A stretch of DNA of 64,000 nt, from assembly GCF_014154935.1 (NCBI RefSeq), contig NZ_JACEHH010000012.1, positions 1 to 64,000 of the forward strand, read 5' to 3'. The notes under the pieces were generated by a model. The model saw nothing but the letters and a program-made list of their open reading frames with translations, did not search any database and had not been told where the DNA came from. How positions within the stretch are numbered: position 1 is the first letter of the stretch; every line of letters begins with the position of its first letter. This DNA comes from Stieleria mannarensis (GTDB lineage Bacteria > Planctomycetota > Planctomycetia > Pirellulales > Pirellulaceae). Both the position numbers and the translations under genes were made by a program. Below, one piece after another: positions 1 to 10,502 of this stretch.

Positions 1-9
1 AAAAATTTG

Positions 10-2675
<2,666 letters not shown>

Positions 2676-2697
2676 CTCGCAGCATCACCGCCATCCC

Positions 2698-2830
2698 AGC
2701 GGGAAGCGTAAGCGAGCGGCACGCCACCCCAGCGGGAAGCGTCAGCGAGCGGCGCACGACGCGTCGCCTGGGCGGCGCATGACGCGGCGCCGCGTTCCGA
2801 TCCATGCAAGCTCGAAGCGCAAGCGAGAGA
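2698..2830. repeat. GAAGCGYAAGCGAG-type intergenic repeats
   Basis: The spacer after katG carries the phrase CCAGCGGGAAGCGTMAGCGAGCGG twice in direct repeat (about 2695-2753) and a related phrase near 2812-2830. A similar phrase (CACGAAGCGCAAGCGG) recurs at about 44435. Low-complexity spacer DNA of unknown role; no gene is supported in it. Confidence 0.6.
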
Positions 2831-2872
2831 GCCACTGACGCCGATCCCCACTTGCCACACGCCGCGTTTCTC

Positions 2873-4207
2873 TCAGCGAAATTCCAGCATCACGAATTGC
2901 TTCACGATTGACGACAGCGTCGAATCGCGGCTGTCAAACAAGCCGCTATAACCACGCCCATCGGTGAACTCAATCGCCGCGTTGCCCAACCGACAGCCCT
3001 GTTCATCAGATTCAAATAGAAATGGATGTCCGGTCGGGTCAAGCGTTTCACTTCGCGGCAGCCCGACCTTCGACAGATCATCAAGTGTCGCCGGGTCATC
3101 GCCGTACTTTAGCTTGTAACGGGCGACTGCGATCGCCGTGCGGGCATAGCGGCGTTCATTGGCGATCCCCGCAAACAGGATGGCGAAGTACTGTGTCGAA
3201 CCGCCGGGGTGATGGTGTTGGTTGTACGCGGGGATCTGGAGTGCGAGGTCGAGCGCCGATTCGGATTGCGACGCCCATTCGTTTTCCAGTTCGATGACCT
3301 GCTTGATCGCGGCCAACGTGCCGATGCCGCGGACCCGCGAGAATTCATCCTGGTGCCGGAGCCACTGGATGCGGCGACTGGGGGCATACGTTTTGGGAAT
3401 CGCGTCGTATCGCCAAGATTCGCTCACTTCGCCGCGCAGCAACCACGGCAACTGAGACAACTTTGTCCCGCGAAGACGGTTTTGCCATATGTCCTCCAGA
3501 TCCCTTGATCCGTGAACCCGCCGGTCCAGTTGATTCAACTCGGCTTCGCCCCAAATCCCCGACGCGATCGAACGAGTTACCAGTGGCAGAATTCGCTGGG
3601 ATGCAGACGCATTGATCCCAGGATCAAGACGCTCAAACAGATCAAACGCTTCGATCGCGCGGTCGGTTTGTTTGTCGCGTACCGCGGAGCGAAACTCGAC
3701 CATCAGCAGATCGGTGAGACCGCGCGATTGCAGCATCCCATTCGAAAAACGGTAGGGATTGCCGAGTTCATTGGGCTGCCAGATTGCCGAGGCGCGGAAC
3801 TTGAATTGTCGGACCATCTCCAGCAGCGGCGCCGCGTCGGCCAAGTACTCTGCGATGTAGGCGTCGACGGGGTGTTCCTGGTCCAGGTTGTCGAACAAGT
3901 CCTCTTGTTCGGCGAGCGCGTCGAACAGGAATTGATACTGATAGTTCAGCGAATCAACGGCGGCAATCAGCTCGCGATACGACTTGGTTTGCTCCTTGCT
4001 TGTGCGAGCGGCGTAATCGGCAGCCTCGGGCGATGGCGAATCGATCAACTCGGATGAGAAGGATTGTTCCAGCAGGGGGCGGATCGTCGCCGAACCGGCC
4101 TGCCACGTCGCGGCGGCGGAAACGCAAAACAGGATCAGCGCAATCGGCGGGGTCAGTGTCAGAGCGATCATCGCCCGATCGCGAGAGGTCTTTCGGGTCG
4201 CACTCAT
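2873..4207 (-). CDS. Hypothetical single-pass membrane protein, last gene of the ABC operon
   Basis: 444-aa protein, not recognised as a named family. The ATG at 4207 overlaps the stop of the upstream permease gene as ATGA, so translational coupling is likely; the longer frame from 4255 would run deep into that gene. One transmembrane helix follows a short basic N-terminus (residues about 14-34), leaving roughly 400 extracytoplasmic residues. The C-terminal stretch (ARTAIAVARYKLKYGDDP ... LDPTGHPFLFE) resembles the end of pseudopilin-like proteins and recurs in planctomycete membrane proteins, as judged by eye. Its position suggests it works with or beside the transporter. It could be a lipoprotein-processing or sensing partner, but nothing in the sequence proves that. 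Confidence 0.75.
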   Translation of the reverse strand: MSATRKTSRDRAMIALTLTPPIALILFCVSAAATWQAGSATIRPLLEQSFSSELIDSPSPEAADYAARTSKEQTKSYRELIAAVDSLNYQYQFLFDALAEQEDLFDNLDQEHPVDAYIAEYLADAAPLLEMVRQFKFRASAIWQPNELGNPYRFSNGMLQSRGLTDLLMVEFRSAVRDKQTDRAIEAFDLFERLDPGINASASQRILPLVTRSIASGIWGEAELNQLDRRVHGSRDLEDIWQNRLRGTKLSQLPWLLRGEVSESWRYDAIPKTYAPSRRIQWLRHQDEFSRVRGIGTLAAIKQVIELENEWASQSESALDLALQIPAYNQHHHPGGSTQYFAILFAGIANERRYARTAIAVARYKLKYGDDPATLDDLSKVGLPRSETLDPTGHPFLFESDEQGCRLGNAAIEFTDGRGYSGLFDSRDSTLSSIVKQFVMLEFR

Positions 4208-6699
4208 GGTTGTTTCCTGTGATTGAAATTGACGTATTCCCAGTCTCGGCCCCAAAGCTGGCCGTAGCCACTGATTCGCCCGAGCGTCATCGTTTCCATC
4301 GCCGGCATCGAACGCATTTCGTCCCCGTACCGGCTGGTCTGGAACACGCCGCCGGGTTGATGCAAAGCATGAAGCTTCAACCGCCAGCCCTGATCCTCGC
4401 TCCGGCCGGCAGACGCCTCAATTCCTTCCAGCAGGGCGATGAAAAAGGCATCCTGCATCCGAGGCTCCATCCAACCCACCAGGCCTTCGGGTTGGCATTC
4501 CAGAGCGGTCAGCCGGAAGTTGTAGTACCGGTCCTTGTCGTTTCGCAGCAGGGACTGCAACGTCGCCACCACCGCTCCGCGTCGCGCCGCCGATCGACTG
4601 GCCGGCGTTCCGATCGCGGCGATCGCCATTTGTACGGCGGCGTCATCGTCACGCTCCGGTGGCACGTCGTGTCGCAGTGTGTCGATCAACAAGACTTCCA
4701 GCCGATCGGCGATTTCCTGGTCCGTCAGCAAGCGACCGCGACGCAGCGCCGAAAGCAGAACCCCCGATGCATCCAACCAAGAAGCCAACTCGGCCCAGGC
4801 CGGATCGTTCTGGGCCGGATCGTTCTGGGCCGGATCGTTCTGGGCCTGACGCCAACGGAGCCGCGCCCGCATCATGCCGCCGTGCCAACGCTGATAGTCG
4901 TAAAGGTTGGTCTGCGCGATGAAATTGTCGTCGGGGCGAGACTTCAGCAACCGTACACTCGCCTGCGGATCCATCTGATAGTGTTCCAGGGATTCTTTCA
5001 GGTCACGCATGGGGTCGTTATAGGGATACGATAGGCGTTGGAAGCTGTCCAAAAAACCGCCCATCGGAATCGAGACAAAACGATGGCTACTCGCCGGGGC
5101 ACTTTGTGCTTCGTTCAGCAACTGCTGTCGCTGATTGGGATGCATGGCCGGGATGGAAAGCACGTAGGAGGTCGCGACGCCGACCGGCAACAGCGTGATC
5201 ACCGCCACCACGACCCCGGCAGCCAGGAACGTCACCGGTCGATCGGTGGAATCCATGTAGCGCCGCATCATCGACCAACTGGCGATCATCGGGGCAGCAA
5301 TACACAGGACCAATCCCAAAATCGGGAACCCCAGCGAGACGTAGGCGAACGACAGCCAACCGGCCGCGATCAGCGACAGGATCGGGGCCAAGATGACCGA
5401 CAAAATCAAGGTGCGGACGAACTGGCTGACCCATTGAGAAATTGAATAAATCACCGCGGCAAACATCAACATCGTGACGACCGTCGGCAATCCGGCGGCA
5501 AAGCCCGAGACACTTTCCTCGTGCACCACCGTCATGTTCCAAACGCCGTAGATCAACAGCGATCCGCTAAGGATCGAAATCGGCACCGCGTGCAATGCCA
5601 GATAGGCCTTGCGATGCGAAACGCCGCGGTCGGCCAGGAAACGGATCCGCTGCGATGCCCCGTCGTGCTTGAACACGCTGATCCCCAGCCAGCAAACCGC
5701 CAACGGAGCCAGCGGCAACAGCCAAAACAACAACCCCGTGATGCCGCGGTACCGATCCACCGCCGCAAGCTGAACGGCCGCAAGGAAGCTGATCAGCAGC
5801 ATGCCGACCAAAATCGCCAGCATGCCTTTGGCCGAATGGAGCGATTGCCAAATGATCGGAGCGGTTTGGGTACCAAAGGCCGGCGCAATGGCATCGTTTG
5901 TTTCGCTTGCCGGCGAATGCGGCGAGACGTCCAGTAGCGGCGTCACCGCTGGCGCATCCGCGGCGCCGAGTGTGGCGATCGCCGCACGGTAGGTCAGCGG
6001 GGTCACGATCACAATCCCAAGCAGTGTGAACCCAAAGTTGATCCAATCCAGTTGCCCCGTCTGAAGTGAACGGCCGACGTACTCCGAAACCAACGACGTG
6101 GCAATCACCGGCGAGAACGCCAAGGGGATCAGCGCGATCAAAGAATAAAACTGGTTCTTGATCCGCCAGGCGACGAAATAGCCCGCCACCAAGACGAACA
6201 ACGAATGGGAGATCCAAACGGGATAACTGAACGGGTTGCCGGAATAGCCGGTCGTGCTGCCGATCATCCAATACGACGTTTCGCGTCGTCCAAGACCAAA
6301 CGTCGTGATGACCAACAGCGCAAACAGCCACATCACGGCCAAGCCGGCGATGGCGACCAACAATTTGGTCGTCGCGATCCGCTGGGACGAAATCGGCAGC
6401 AAGGCCAGCCAATCGATGGTGCGTTGCGAACGTTCCTGGCCGACTAATAACGGCCCCGCTCCGGTCGCGAACAGGCCCGGAAAGACCAGCATCGTCACTT
6501 CATGGGGCAGTCGAAAACGCAGCTGGCCTCCGATCGCGGCGTCCAGGATGGCGTTGATGACGATGATCAACAGCGAGACGGTCGCCAACAGTGCGATCAG
6601 TGGCGCAAGTTGACGCGTTTCCTTCCACCAAAACCAGGCGGTCGACGAAGCTTCGTGCCGCCTCGTTGTCAGTGCAGAGAGTGTTGCTTCGGTGGTCAT
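4204..6699 (-). CDS. ABC-2 type transporter permease with a large C-terminal domain
   Basis: 831-aa membrane protein. The N-terminus is cytoplasmic (FWWKETRQLAPLIALL) and followed by about a dozen hydrophobic segments up to residue 510, arranged as two ABC-2-like blocks. After these come about 300 mostly hydrophilic residues, probably outside the membrane, with an NDPAQ repeat coded by a 15-bp minisatellite. It lies 44 bp after the ATPase gene and overlaps the next gene by 4 bp. Operons of the form GntR-ATPase-permease usually export drugs, lipids or peptides or sense envelope stress; the substrate here is unknown. The length is well above a simple ABC-2 permease (250-400 aa), which fits a duplicated membrane part plus an added domain. 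Confidence 0.85.
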   Translation of the reverse strand: MTTEATLSALTTRRHEASSTAWFWWKETRQLAPLIALLATVSLLIIVINAILDAAIGGQLRFRLPHEVTMLVFPGLFATGAGPLLVGQERSQRTIDWLALLPISSQRIATTKLLVAIAGLAVMWLFALLVITTFGLGRRETSYWMIGSTTGYSGNPFSYPVWISHSLFVLVAGYFVAWRIKNQFYSLIALIPLAFSPVIATSLVSEYVGRSLQTGQLDWINFGFTLLGIVIVTPLTYRAAIATLGAADAPAVTPLLDVSPHSPASETNDAIAPAFGTQTAPIIWQSLHSAKGMLAILVGMLLISFLAAVQLAAVDRYRGITGLLFWLLPLAPLAVCWLGISVFKHDGASQRIRFLADRGVSHRKAYLALHAVPISILSGSLLIYGVWNMTVVHEESVSGFAAGLPTVVTMLMFAAVIYSISQWVSQFVRTLILSVILAPILSLIAAGWLSFAYVSLGFPILGLVLCIAAPMIASWSMMRRYMDSTDRPVTFLAAGVVVAVITLLPVGVATSYVLSIPAMHPNQRQQLLNEAQSAPASSHRFVSIPMGGFLDSFQRLSYPYNDPMRDLKESLEHYQMDPQASVRLLKSRPDDNFIAQTNLYDYQRWHGGMMRARLRWRQAQNDPAQNDPAQNDPAWAELASWLDASGVLLSALRRGRLLTDQEIADRLEVLLIDTLRHDVPPERDDDAAVQMAIAAIGTPASRSAARRGAVVATLQSLLRNDKDRYYNFRLTALECQPEGLVGWMEPRMQDAFFIALLEGIEASAGRSEDQGWRLKLHALHQPGGVFQTSRYGDEMRSMPAMETMTLGRISGYGQLWGRDWEYVNFNHRKQP
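4799..4843. repeat. 15-bp minisatellite inside the permease gene
   Basis: The unit GCCGGATCGTTCTGG is repeated three times exactly, followed by a partial unit. On the coding strand it gives AQNDP repeats. The unit length is a multiple of three, so copy-number change keeps the frame. The words ATCGTTCTGG resemble the intergenic ATCRTTYTGCCCC repeats, which may be chance. Confidence 0.9.
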
Positions 6700-6743
6700 G
6701 ATCAGATGAGACTAAAGGATTCCATCGGGGTCTGACGTTCGTT

Positions 6744-7715
6744 CTAAATGGCCGCACTCATCGCCGCTGCCGGCCGATCGGTCGTGCAGGCGACAAAGAT
6801 CTCCTCCAACGTCGCCACCCGCGTCCGAACCTCCGTCACGCCGGGAGTTTCGCGAAGCCCGTGGACCATCTCCGGCGTCAAATGCCGCACGAACAACTGA
6901 CGCGAACGCCCCGATGTTTCCTCGGTCAACACCTCGGCCGGTTCCGGCGGCGGCGCGATCGACCGCAATGGATCGTCGACATCAATCACAACCTCGTGAA
7001 TCGATTCACGCAATTCCGCCAGCGGGCCGTGCAAGCGAATCCGACCGCGGTGCAGGATCGCGATCGTGTCGGCAACCCGTTCGACTTCGCTGATCTGATG
7101 GCTGGACAGGAACACCGTTCGTCCCGTCGCCGCGCGGTCGATCATCGATTCCAGAAAGTTGCGGCGCACTTTGGGATCCAAACCACTGGTCGGCTCGTCC
7201 AGAATCAACACCGACGGGTCGTGGGCCAACGCAAGTGACAATGCGACTTTCGCCCGCTGGCCCTTGGACAGGTGACGGATCTTCTGTTCGGGGCGGATCT
7301 CATAGCGCCGAATCGACGCTTCGTAGGTCGGCAGAAACGATGCGTCATAGAACGATGCGGTGAAGCCGCCGATCTGGGCGACCGACATCCAGTCGTACAG
7401 CGCCGGCGCGTCGGAGACGTAGCCGATTTGACGTCGCACGCCCTGCGGGTCGCGCAGCGGGTTGATGCCGCACACCGAACACGAGCCGCTGGTCGGTTTC
7501 TGAAACCCGGTCAAGATCCGAATCATCGTCGTCTTGCCGGCACCGTTTTCACCCAACAACGCGAACACCGTTCCCGGTTGGATTTCCAAGCTGACGCCCA
7601 TCAATGCGTCGCAACGACGAAAGTGCATCGTCAGGGCGTCGGTTGTGATCACGGGTTCCATCGCACGTTGACTCCGCTCATCTTGAAGGTCGTGTGTTTC
7701 TGTTTCGCTACTCAT
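6744..7715 (-). CDS. ABC transporter ATP-binding protein
   Basis: 323-aa ABC ATPase. Walker A is GENGAGKTT, the signature is LSKGQR, Walker B is VLILDEPTSGLDP, and the switch His lies in SSHQISE. A C-terminal extension of about 80 residues follows the nucleotide-binding domain, as is common in ATPases serving ABC-2 exporters. The gene starts inside the end of the GntR gene (8-bp overlap) and is followed after 44 bp by the permease gene, so the three form one operon. It should power transport by the permease; the cargo is unknown. Confidence 0.93.
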   Translation of the reverse strand: MSSETETHDLQDERSQRAMEPVITTDALTMHFRRCDALMGVSLEIQPGTVFALLGENGAGKTTMIRILTGFQKPTSGSCSVCGINPLRDPQGVRRQIGYVSDAPALYDWMSVAQIGGFTASFYDASFLPTYEASIRRYEIRPEQKIRHLSKGQRAKVALSLALAHDPSVLILDEPTSGLDPKVRRNFLESMIDRAATGRTVFLSSHQISEVERVADTIAILHRGRIRLHGPLAELRESIHEVVIDVDDPLRSIAPPPEPAEVLTEETSGRSRQLFVRHLTPEMVHGLRETPGVTEVRTRVATLEEIFVACTTDRPAAAMSAAI

Positions 7716-8151
7716 TTTTGACGCCTCCGTTTTCGCCCGGATCGGTCGACGTCACCAAGACCGCCGGTTCAGTCTCGCTCAGCTCGCGAAGATGATCCTC
7801 CACGAACGTCTTGATCTGCTTTTTCGAAAGCCCCGCGTGCCAAGCTTCCGACAAGACCGATCCGATCCGCTCGTTCAACACCGTCTCGCGATCGCCGCGA
7901 CAGATCTCCACCGCGCCCTCGCGAACGACCATGCCGCGGCCGCGAAGGGTTTCGATCACCCCGTCGGCTTGCAGTTGGTTGAAGGCCCGGGCGACGGTGT
8001 TGGGATTGAGCGCGACTTGGTTGCTGAGCGCGCGGACGCTCGGCAGCAACTGCCCCGGGCGGATCGTGCCCGCGGCAACGGCGAACTTGACCTGCCGGAC
8101 AAGCTGCAAATAGATCGCGACGTCGCTTTGAACGTCGATCGAAAAAAACAT
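7708..8151 (-). CDS. GntR-family (YtrA-like) transcriptional regulator
   Basis: 147-aa repressor-like protein with an N-terminal winged helix (AIYLQLVRQVKFAVAAGTI ... LPSVRALSNQVALNPNTVARAF ... LRGRGMVVR) and a short C-terminal tail, the layout of the YtrA subfamily that controls adjacent ABC transporters. The ATG at 8151 (MFFSIDVQSD) was chosen because the family normally begins a few residues before the helix; the open frame runs to 8229. It heads the minus-strand operon and overlaps the ATPase gene by 8 bp. An AT-rich palindrome 38 bp upstream is a candidate operator for autorepression. Confidence 0.9.
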   Translation of the reverse strand: MFFSIDVQSDVAIYLQLVRQVKFAVAAGTIRPGQLLPSVRALSNQVALNPNTVARAFNQLQADGVIETLRGRGMVVREGAVEICRGDRETVLNERIGSVLSEAWHAGLSKKQIKTFVEDHLRELSETEPAVLVTSTDPGENGGVKNE

Positions 8152-8188
8152 GGCTGGACCTGTGAAAAGGAACCAGTGGATGAGTGTG

Positions 8189-8200
8189 CTATTTAAATAG
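8189..8200. promoter_or_regulatory. Candidate GntR operator palindrome
   Basis: The perfect palindrome CTATTTAAATAG lies about 38 bp upstream of the GntR start in otherwise GC-rich DNA. It could be the regulator's own binding site or contain the -10 region. Inference from position and symmetry only. Confidence 0.4.
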
Positions 8201-8301
8201 TAAGGTGGTGCGATTCGGCTGTCAACCACATTCCTTTTTTGTCGTGGCTGCCCTGATGATGCCGGCGGGCGTCAACCACCATTAGGCTTTGTCCCGCAAC
8301 C

Positions 8302-8379
8302 CGTAGCGGAAGCCGCCAAGGCTTTCGTCTCGCAGCAGCCCACACGGGAAAAGCCGAAATTCTTGGCGAATTCCGCTAC
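8302..8379. repeat. Imperfect inverted repeat in the GntR/glycosylase spacer
   Basis: Arms near 8302-8320 (CGTAGCGGAAGCCGCCAAG) and 8362-8379 (CTTGGCGAATTCCGCTAC) pair with a few mismatches. The 324-bp spacer 8152-8475 otherwise shows only the GntR palindrome and the divergent promoter area. Confidence 0.6.
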
Positions 8380-8475
8380 CACATATGACCCAGTCACCGA
8401 AATCCGAATCAGACACTCGACAACTGCGGATACTGACTCCTACCTTCCTGATCACTTCCCATCACTGCCAGCGCG

Positions 8476-9288
8476 ATGCCCGAAGGACACAAGACACATT
8501 TCTATGCCCGTGAGCACACCGACTGGTTTTCCGGACAGCCGCTGCAGGTGACCAGTCCGCAAGGCCGATTCCGCGGCGACGCGAGAAAGGTTTCCGGCGT
8601 CGTGTTTGATCATTGCGAAGCGGTCGGCAAGCACCTGTTTTATCACTTCGAAAACGATCGAATGATTCATGTTCATCTCGGTCGCTACGGGAAATACCGC
8701 GTGCACGCCGCGCCGCCACCGCCGGCGGTCGGGGCGGTCCGCATGCGACTGGTGGGGCAAACACGTTCGCTGGACCTCAGCGGTCCCACCACCTGCCGTG
8801 TCATTGATCACGAGACTCGCGCCAAAGTGATCGAGAAGCTCGGCCCAGATCCGCTCGCTGATGGATCCTTGGCACGCAAGAAGGCATTGGTGTGGGACAA
8901 GGTTCAAAGCAGCAAGAAGCCGATCGGCGCACTCGTCTTGGATCAGTCGGTGATCGCGGGCGTCGGGAACATCTTTCGCGCCGAGTTGTTCTTTGAAACC
9001 GGAATCGACCCGCGGACCGCCGGTGCCGCGATCGATGAGACGACGTTCGACACGCTTTGGAAGTCCCTGATCAAGATGATGCGGAAGGGACTGAAGTACG
9101 GGAAGATCGTGACGGTCACGGCCAAAGAAGCCGCCGCGCCGCTTGCCACACTGGAAGGTCGCGATCGGTTTCGCGTGTATGGCAAAGCGACCTGCCCCCG
9201 ATGCCAGCACGCGATCGAAACAATCGAAATCGCGGCGCGGGATTTGTATTGGTGCCCGCAGTGCCAAGCGAATGTGACGGTGGGGTAA
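8476..9288 (+). CDS. Fpg/Nei-family DNA glycosylase (endonuclease VIII-like)
   Basis: 270-aa base-excision repair glycosylase/AP lyase. The start MPEGHKTH supplies the catalytic Pro2 and Glu3; MPEGH is typical of the Nei branch rather than MutM (MPELPE). The helix-two-turn-helix region reads QSVIAGVGNIFRAELFF, and a C-terminal zinc finger has two CxxC pairs (CPRC and CPQC). The length matches the family. It should remove oxidised bases and nick the resulting abasic site. The gene stands alone, convergent with the biotin ligase gene. Confidence 0.93.
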   Translation: MPEGHKTHFYAREHTDWFSGQPLQVTSPQGRFRGDARKVSGVVFDHCEAVGKHLFYHFENDRMIHVHLGRYGKYRVHAAPPPPAVGAVRMRLVGQTRSLDLSGPTTCRVIDHETRAKVIEKLGPDPLADGSLARKKALVWDKVQSSKKPIGALVLDQSVIAGVGNIFRAELFFETGIDPRTAGAAIDETTFDTLWKSLIKMMRKGLKYGKIVTVTAKEAAAPLATLEGRDRFRVYGKATCPRCQHAIETIEIAARDLYWCPQCQANVTVG

Positions 9289-9323
9289 CCGCGTCGGATC
9301 AAAGGGTAAAGATTCAGCAAGCG

Positions 9324-9400
9324 TTGGCGTCTAGCCTTCAGGCGATTTTTTCTCGCTGCGTAGCAGCGAGGAGCGATCGCCCGGAAGGGCCGTCGTACTC
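9324..9400. repeat. Hairpin-containing spacer between convergent genes
   Basis: The 124-bp spacer contains a perfect stem CTCGCTGC-GTA-GCAGCGAG at about 9352-9370, preceded by a T-run. The T-run is on the wrong side for a standard plus-strand terminator. Probably a dispersed planctomycete repeat. Confidence 0.5.
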
Positions 9401-9412
9401 GTTGCCGCGTCG

Positions 9413-10264
9413 CTACAGCGGACGGATGCGATGGACTTGGCCGCTGCGGAAGTGCCGGCGGGTCCCATCGACGATCAACTCCAGCGATCCGTCGTCGGCG
9501 ATGCCGGTGCAGTGCCCGGTGATCAGTTCGCTGCTCTGTCGGAGCGACAGCTCGTTGCCGGCGAGCGCGCAACGCATTCGATATTGCCGGATCAGTGCCG
9601 CCGGGTCTCCCGTTAGCTCGCCGAGCATTTCCGTGAGGGACTCGGCGTGGGCGGCCAGCAGTGTTTCGCGGCCGACGTGTCGCGCGGTGATCTCGGCGAT
9701 CGATGCCGGCGGGGTGGCGTGCGGGGCATTCAATTCGGGTGTGCCGTTCAGGTTCAATCCGACACCGATCACCAACCGCTGATCGATCGAGGCGGCCGTT
9801 TCGATCAGGATGCCGCCGAGTTTAAAAAGCGAGGGCGAGACGGCAGGCTCGGGTGAACGCAGGACGCAAATGTCGTTGGGCCATTTCAGCGCGACGCGGC
9901 AGGGTGCACAGGCGAATTCGATGGCGCGTGCGACGGCGACGCCGACGGCCGGGGACAAGACGGCGGCACCGCGGTGGGCCAGATCAAATTCCACGGCCAA
10001 GGAAAACGTCAGCGCGTCGTCTTCGCTGACCCAGGCATTTCCGTGGCGGCCCCGGCCGGCGGTTTGGCGATCGGCCAAGTACAGCCGCGGCAGCAAGCCC
10101 TCGTCGATCTGCCCGGATTGCAAATCGGCCAGCGCGTCGCTGTTGGTCGATGCGGTGCTGCGGCGATAGACCGCCGACGCGACCACCCCGTCGCCGATCA
10201 GCGTGTCGAGCGTGTGACGCAGGCCGGGTGTGACGCCGGGGTCACAATTTAAAACGGCATCCAA
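9413..10264 (-). CDS. birA: Biotin-[acetyl-CoA-carboxylase] ligase, first copy
   Basis: 283-aa biotin-protein ligase that activates biotin and transfers it to the lysine of carboxyl-carrier domains. The biotinyl-AMP loop is present as GRGRHGN, with KWPNDI and a small C-terminal SH3-like domain (NELSLRQ ... GIADDGSLELI). There is no N-terminal DNA-binding domain, so it is a group I, non-repressor ligase. The start is a TTG at 10264 that lies within the preceding 59-aa gene (16-bp overlap), which suggests coupling. A second, divergent ligase sits at 61014-61826 beside the biotin carboxylase genes. Confidence 0.92.
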   Translation of the reverse strand: MDAVLNCDPGVTPGLRHTLDTLIGDGVVASAVYRRSTASTNSDALADLQSGQIDEGLLPRLYLADRQTAGRGRHGNAWVSEDDALTFSLAVEFDLAHRGAAVLSPAVGVAVARAIEFACAPCRVALKWPNDICVLRSPEPAVSPSLFKLGGILIETAASIDQRLVIGVGLNLNGTPELNAPHATPPASIAEITARHVGRETLLAAHAESLTEMLGELTGDPAALIRQYRMRCALAGNELSLRQSSELITGHCTGIADDGSLELIVDGTRRHFRSGQVHRIRPL

Positions 10265-10428
10265 AGTCCGAGCGACATCCAGGTTACGAGTGCGAACAAC
10301 AACAGCAATCCGATGGCGACCAGTTGCCAGTGCAGCGGCGTGTCTCGCGAACGTAGCGGCGTGCCGAATTCCCGCTCGACGAATTCGTCGTAATCAAAGT
10401 CGTCGTCGTCTTCGTCGTCGTAGCTCAT
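10249..10428 (-). CDS. 59-aa acidic single-pass membrane protein
   Basis: Small protein read directly from the minus strand: it begins MSYDDEDDDDFDYDEF, continues with FGTPLRSRDTPLHW and ends in a hydrophobic helix (LVAIGLLLLFALVTWMSLGL) and MPF. The first 20 residues are very acidic and the last 25 form one transmembrane segment. Its stop lies 16 bases inside the biotin ligase gene, so the two are probably co-translated. No family is recognised. The amphipathic layout and tight overlap argue for a real gene. Confidence 0.65.
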   Translation of the reverse strand: MSYDDEDDDDFDYDEFVEREFGTPLRSRDTPLHWQLVAIGLLLLFALVTWMSLGLWMPF

Positions 10429-10440
10429 CGGAACGGTGAT

Positions 10441-10498
10441 TGTGGGAGAGGCTTCCAGCTTGTCAAACCGTGCTGACAGGCTGGAAGCCTATCCCACA
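10441..10498. repeat. TGGGATAGGCTTCCAGCCTGTC-family palindrome, copy 1
   Basis: Two 25-base arms (10441-10465 and 10474-10498) pair with a few mismatches. A second copy is at 16415-16473. It sits between the DUF1501 stop and the 59-aa gene and could fold in RNA. Mobile REP-like element or structured spacer. Confidence 0.85.
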
Positions 10499-10502
10499 TT
10501 TG

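Noticed and set aside
9352-9370. Hairpin after the birA gene as a terminator
   Set aside because: The T-run is on the wrong side of the stem for either convergent gene.
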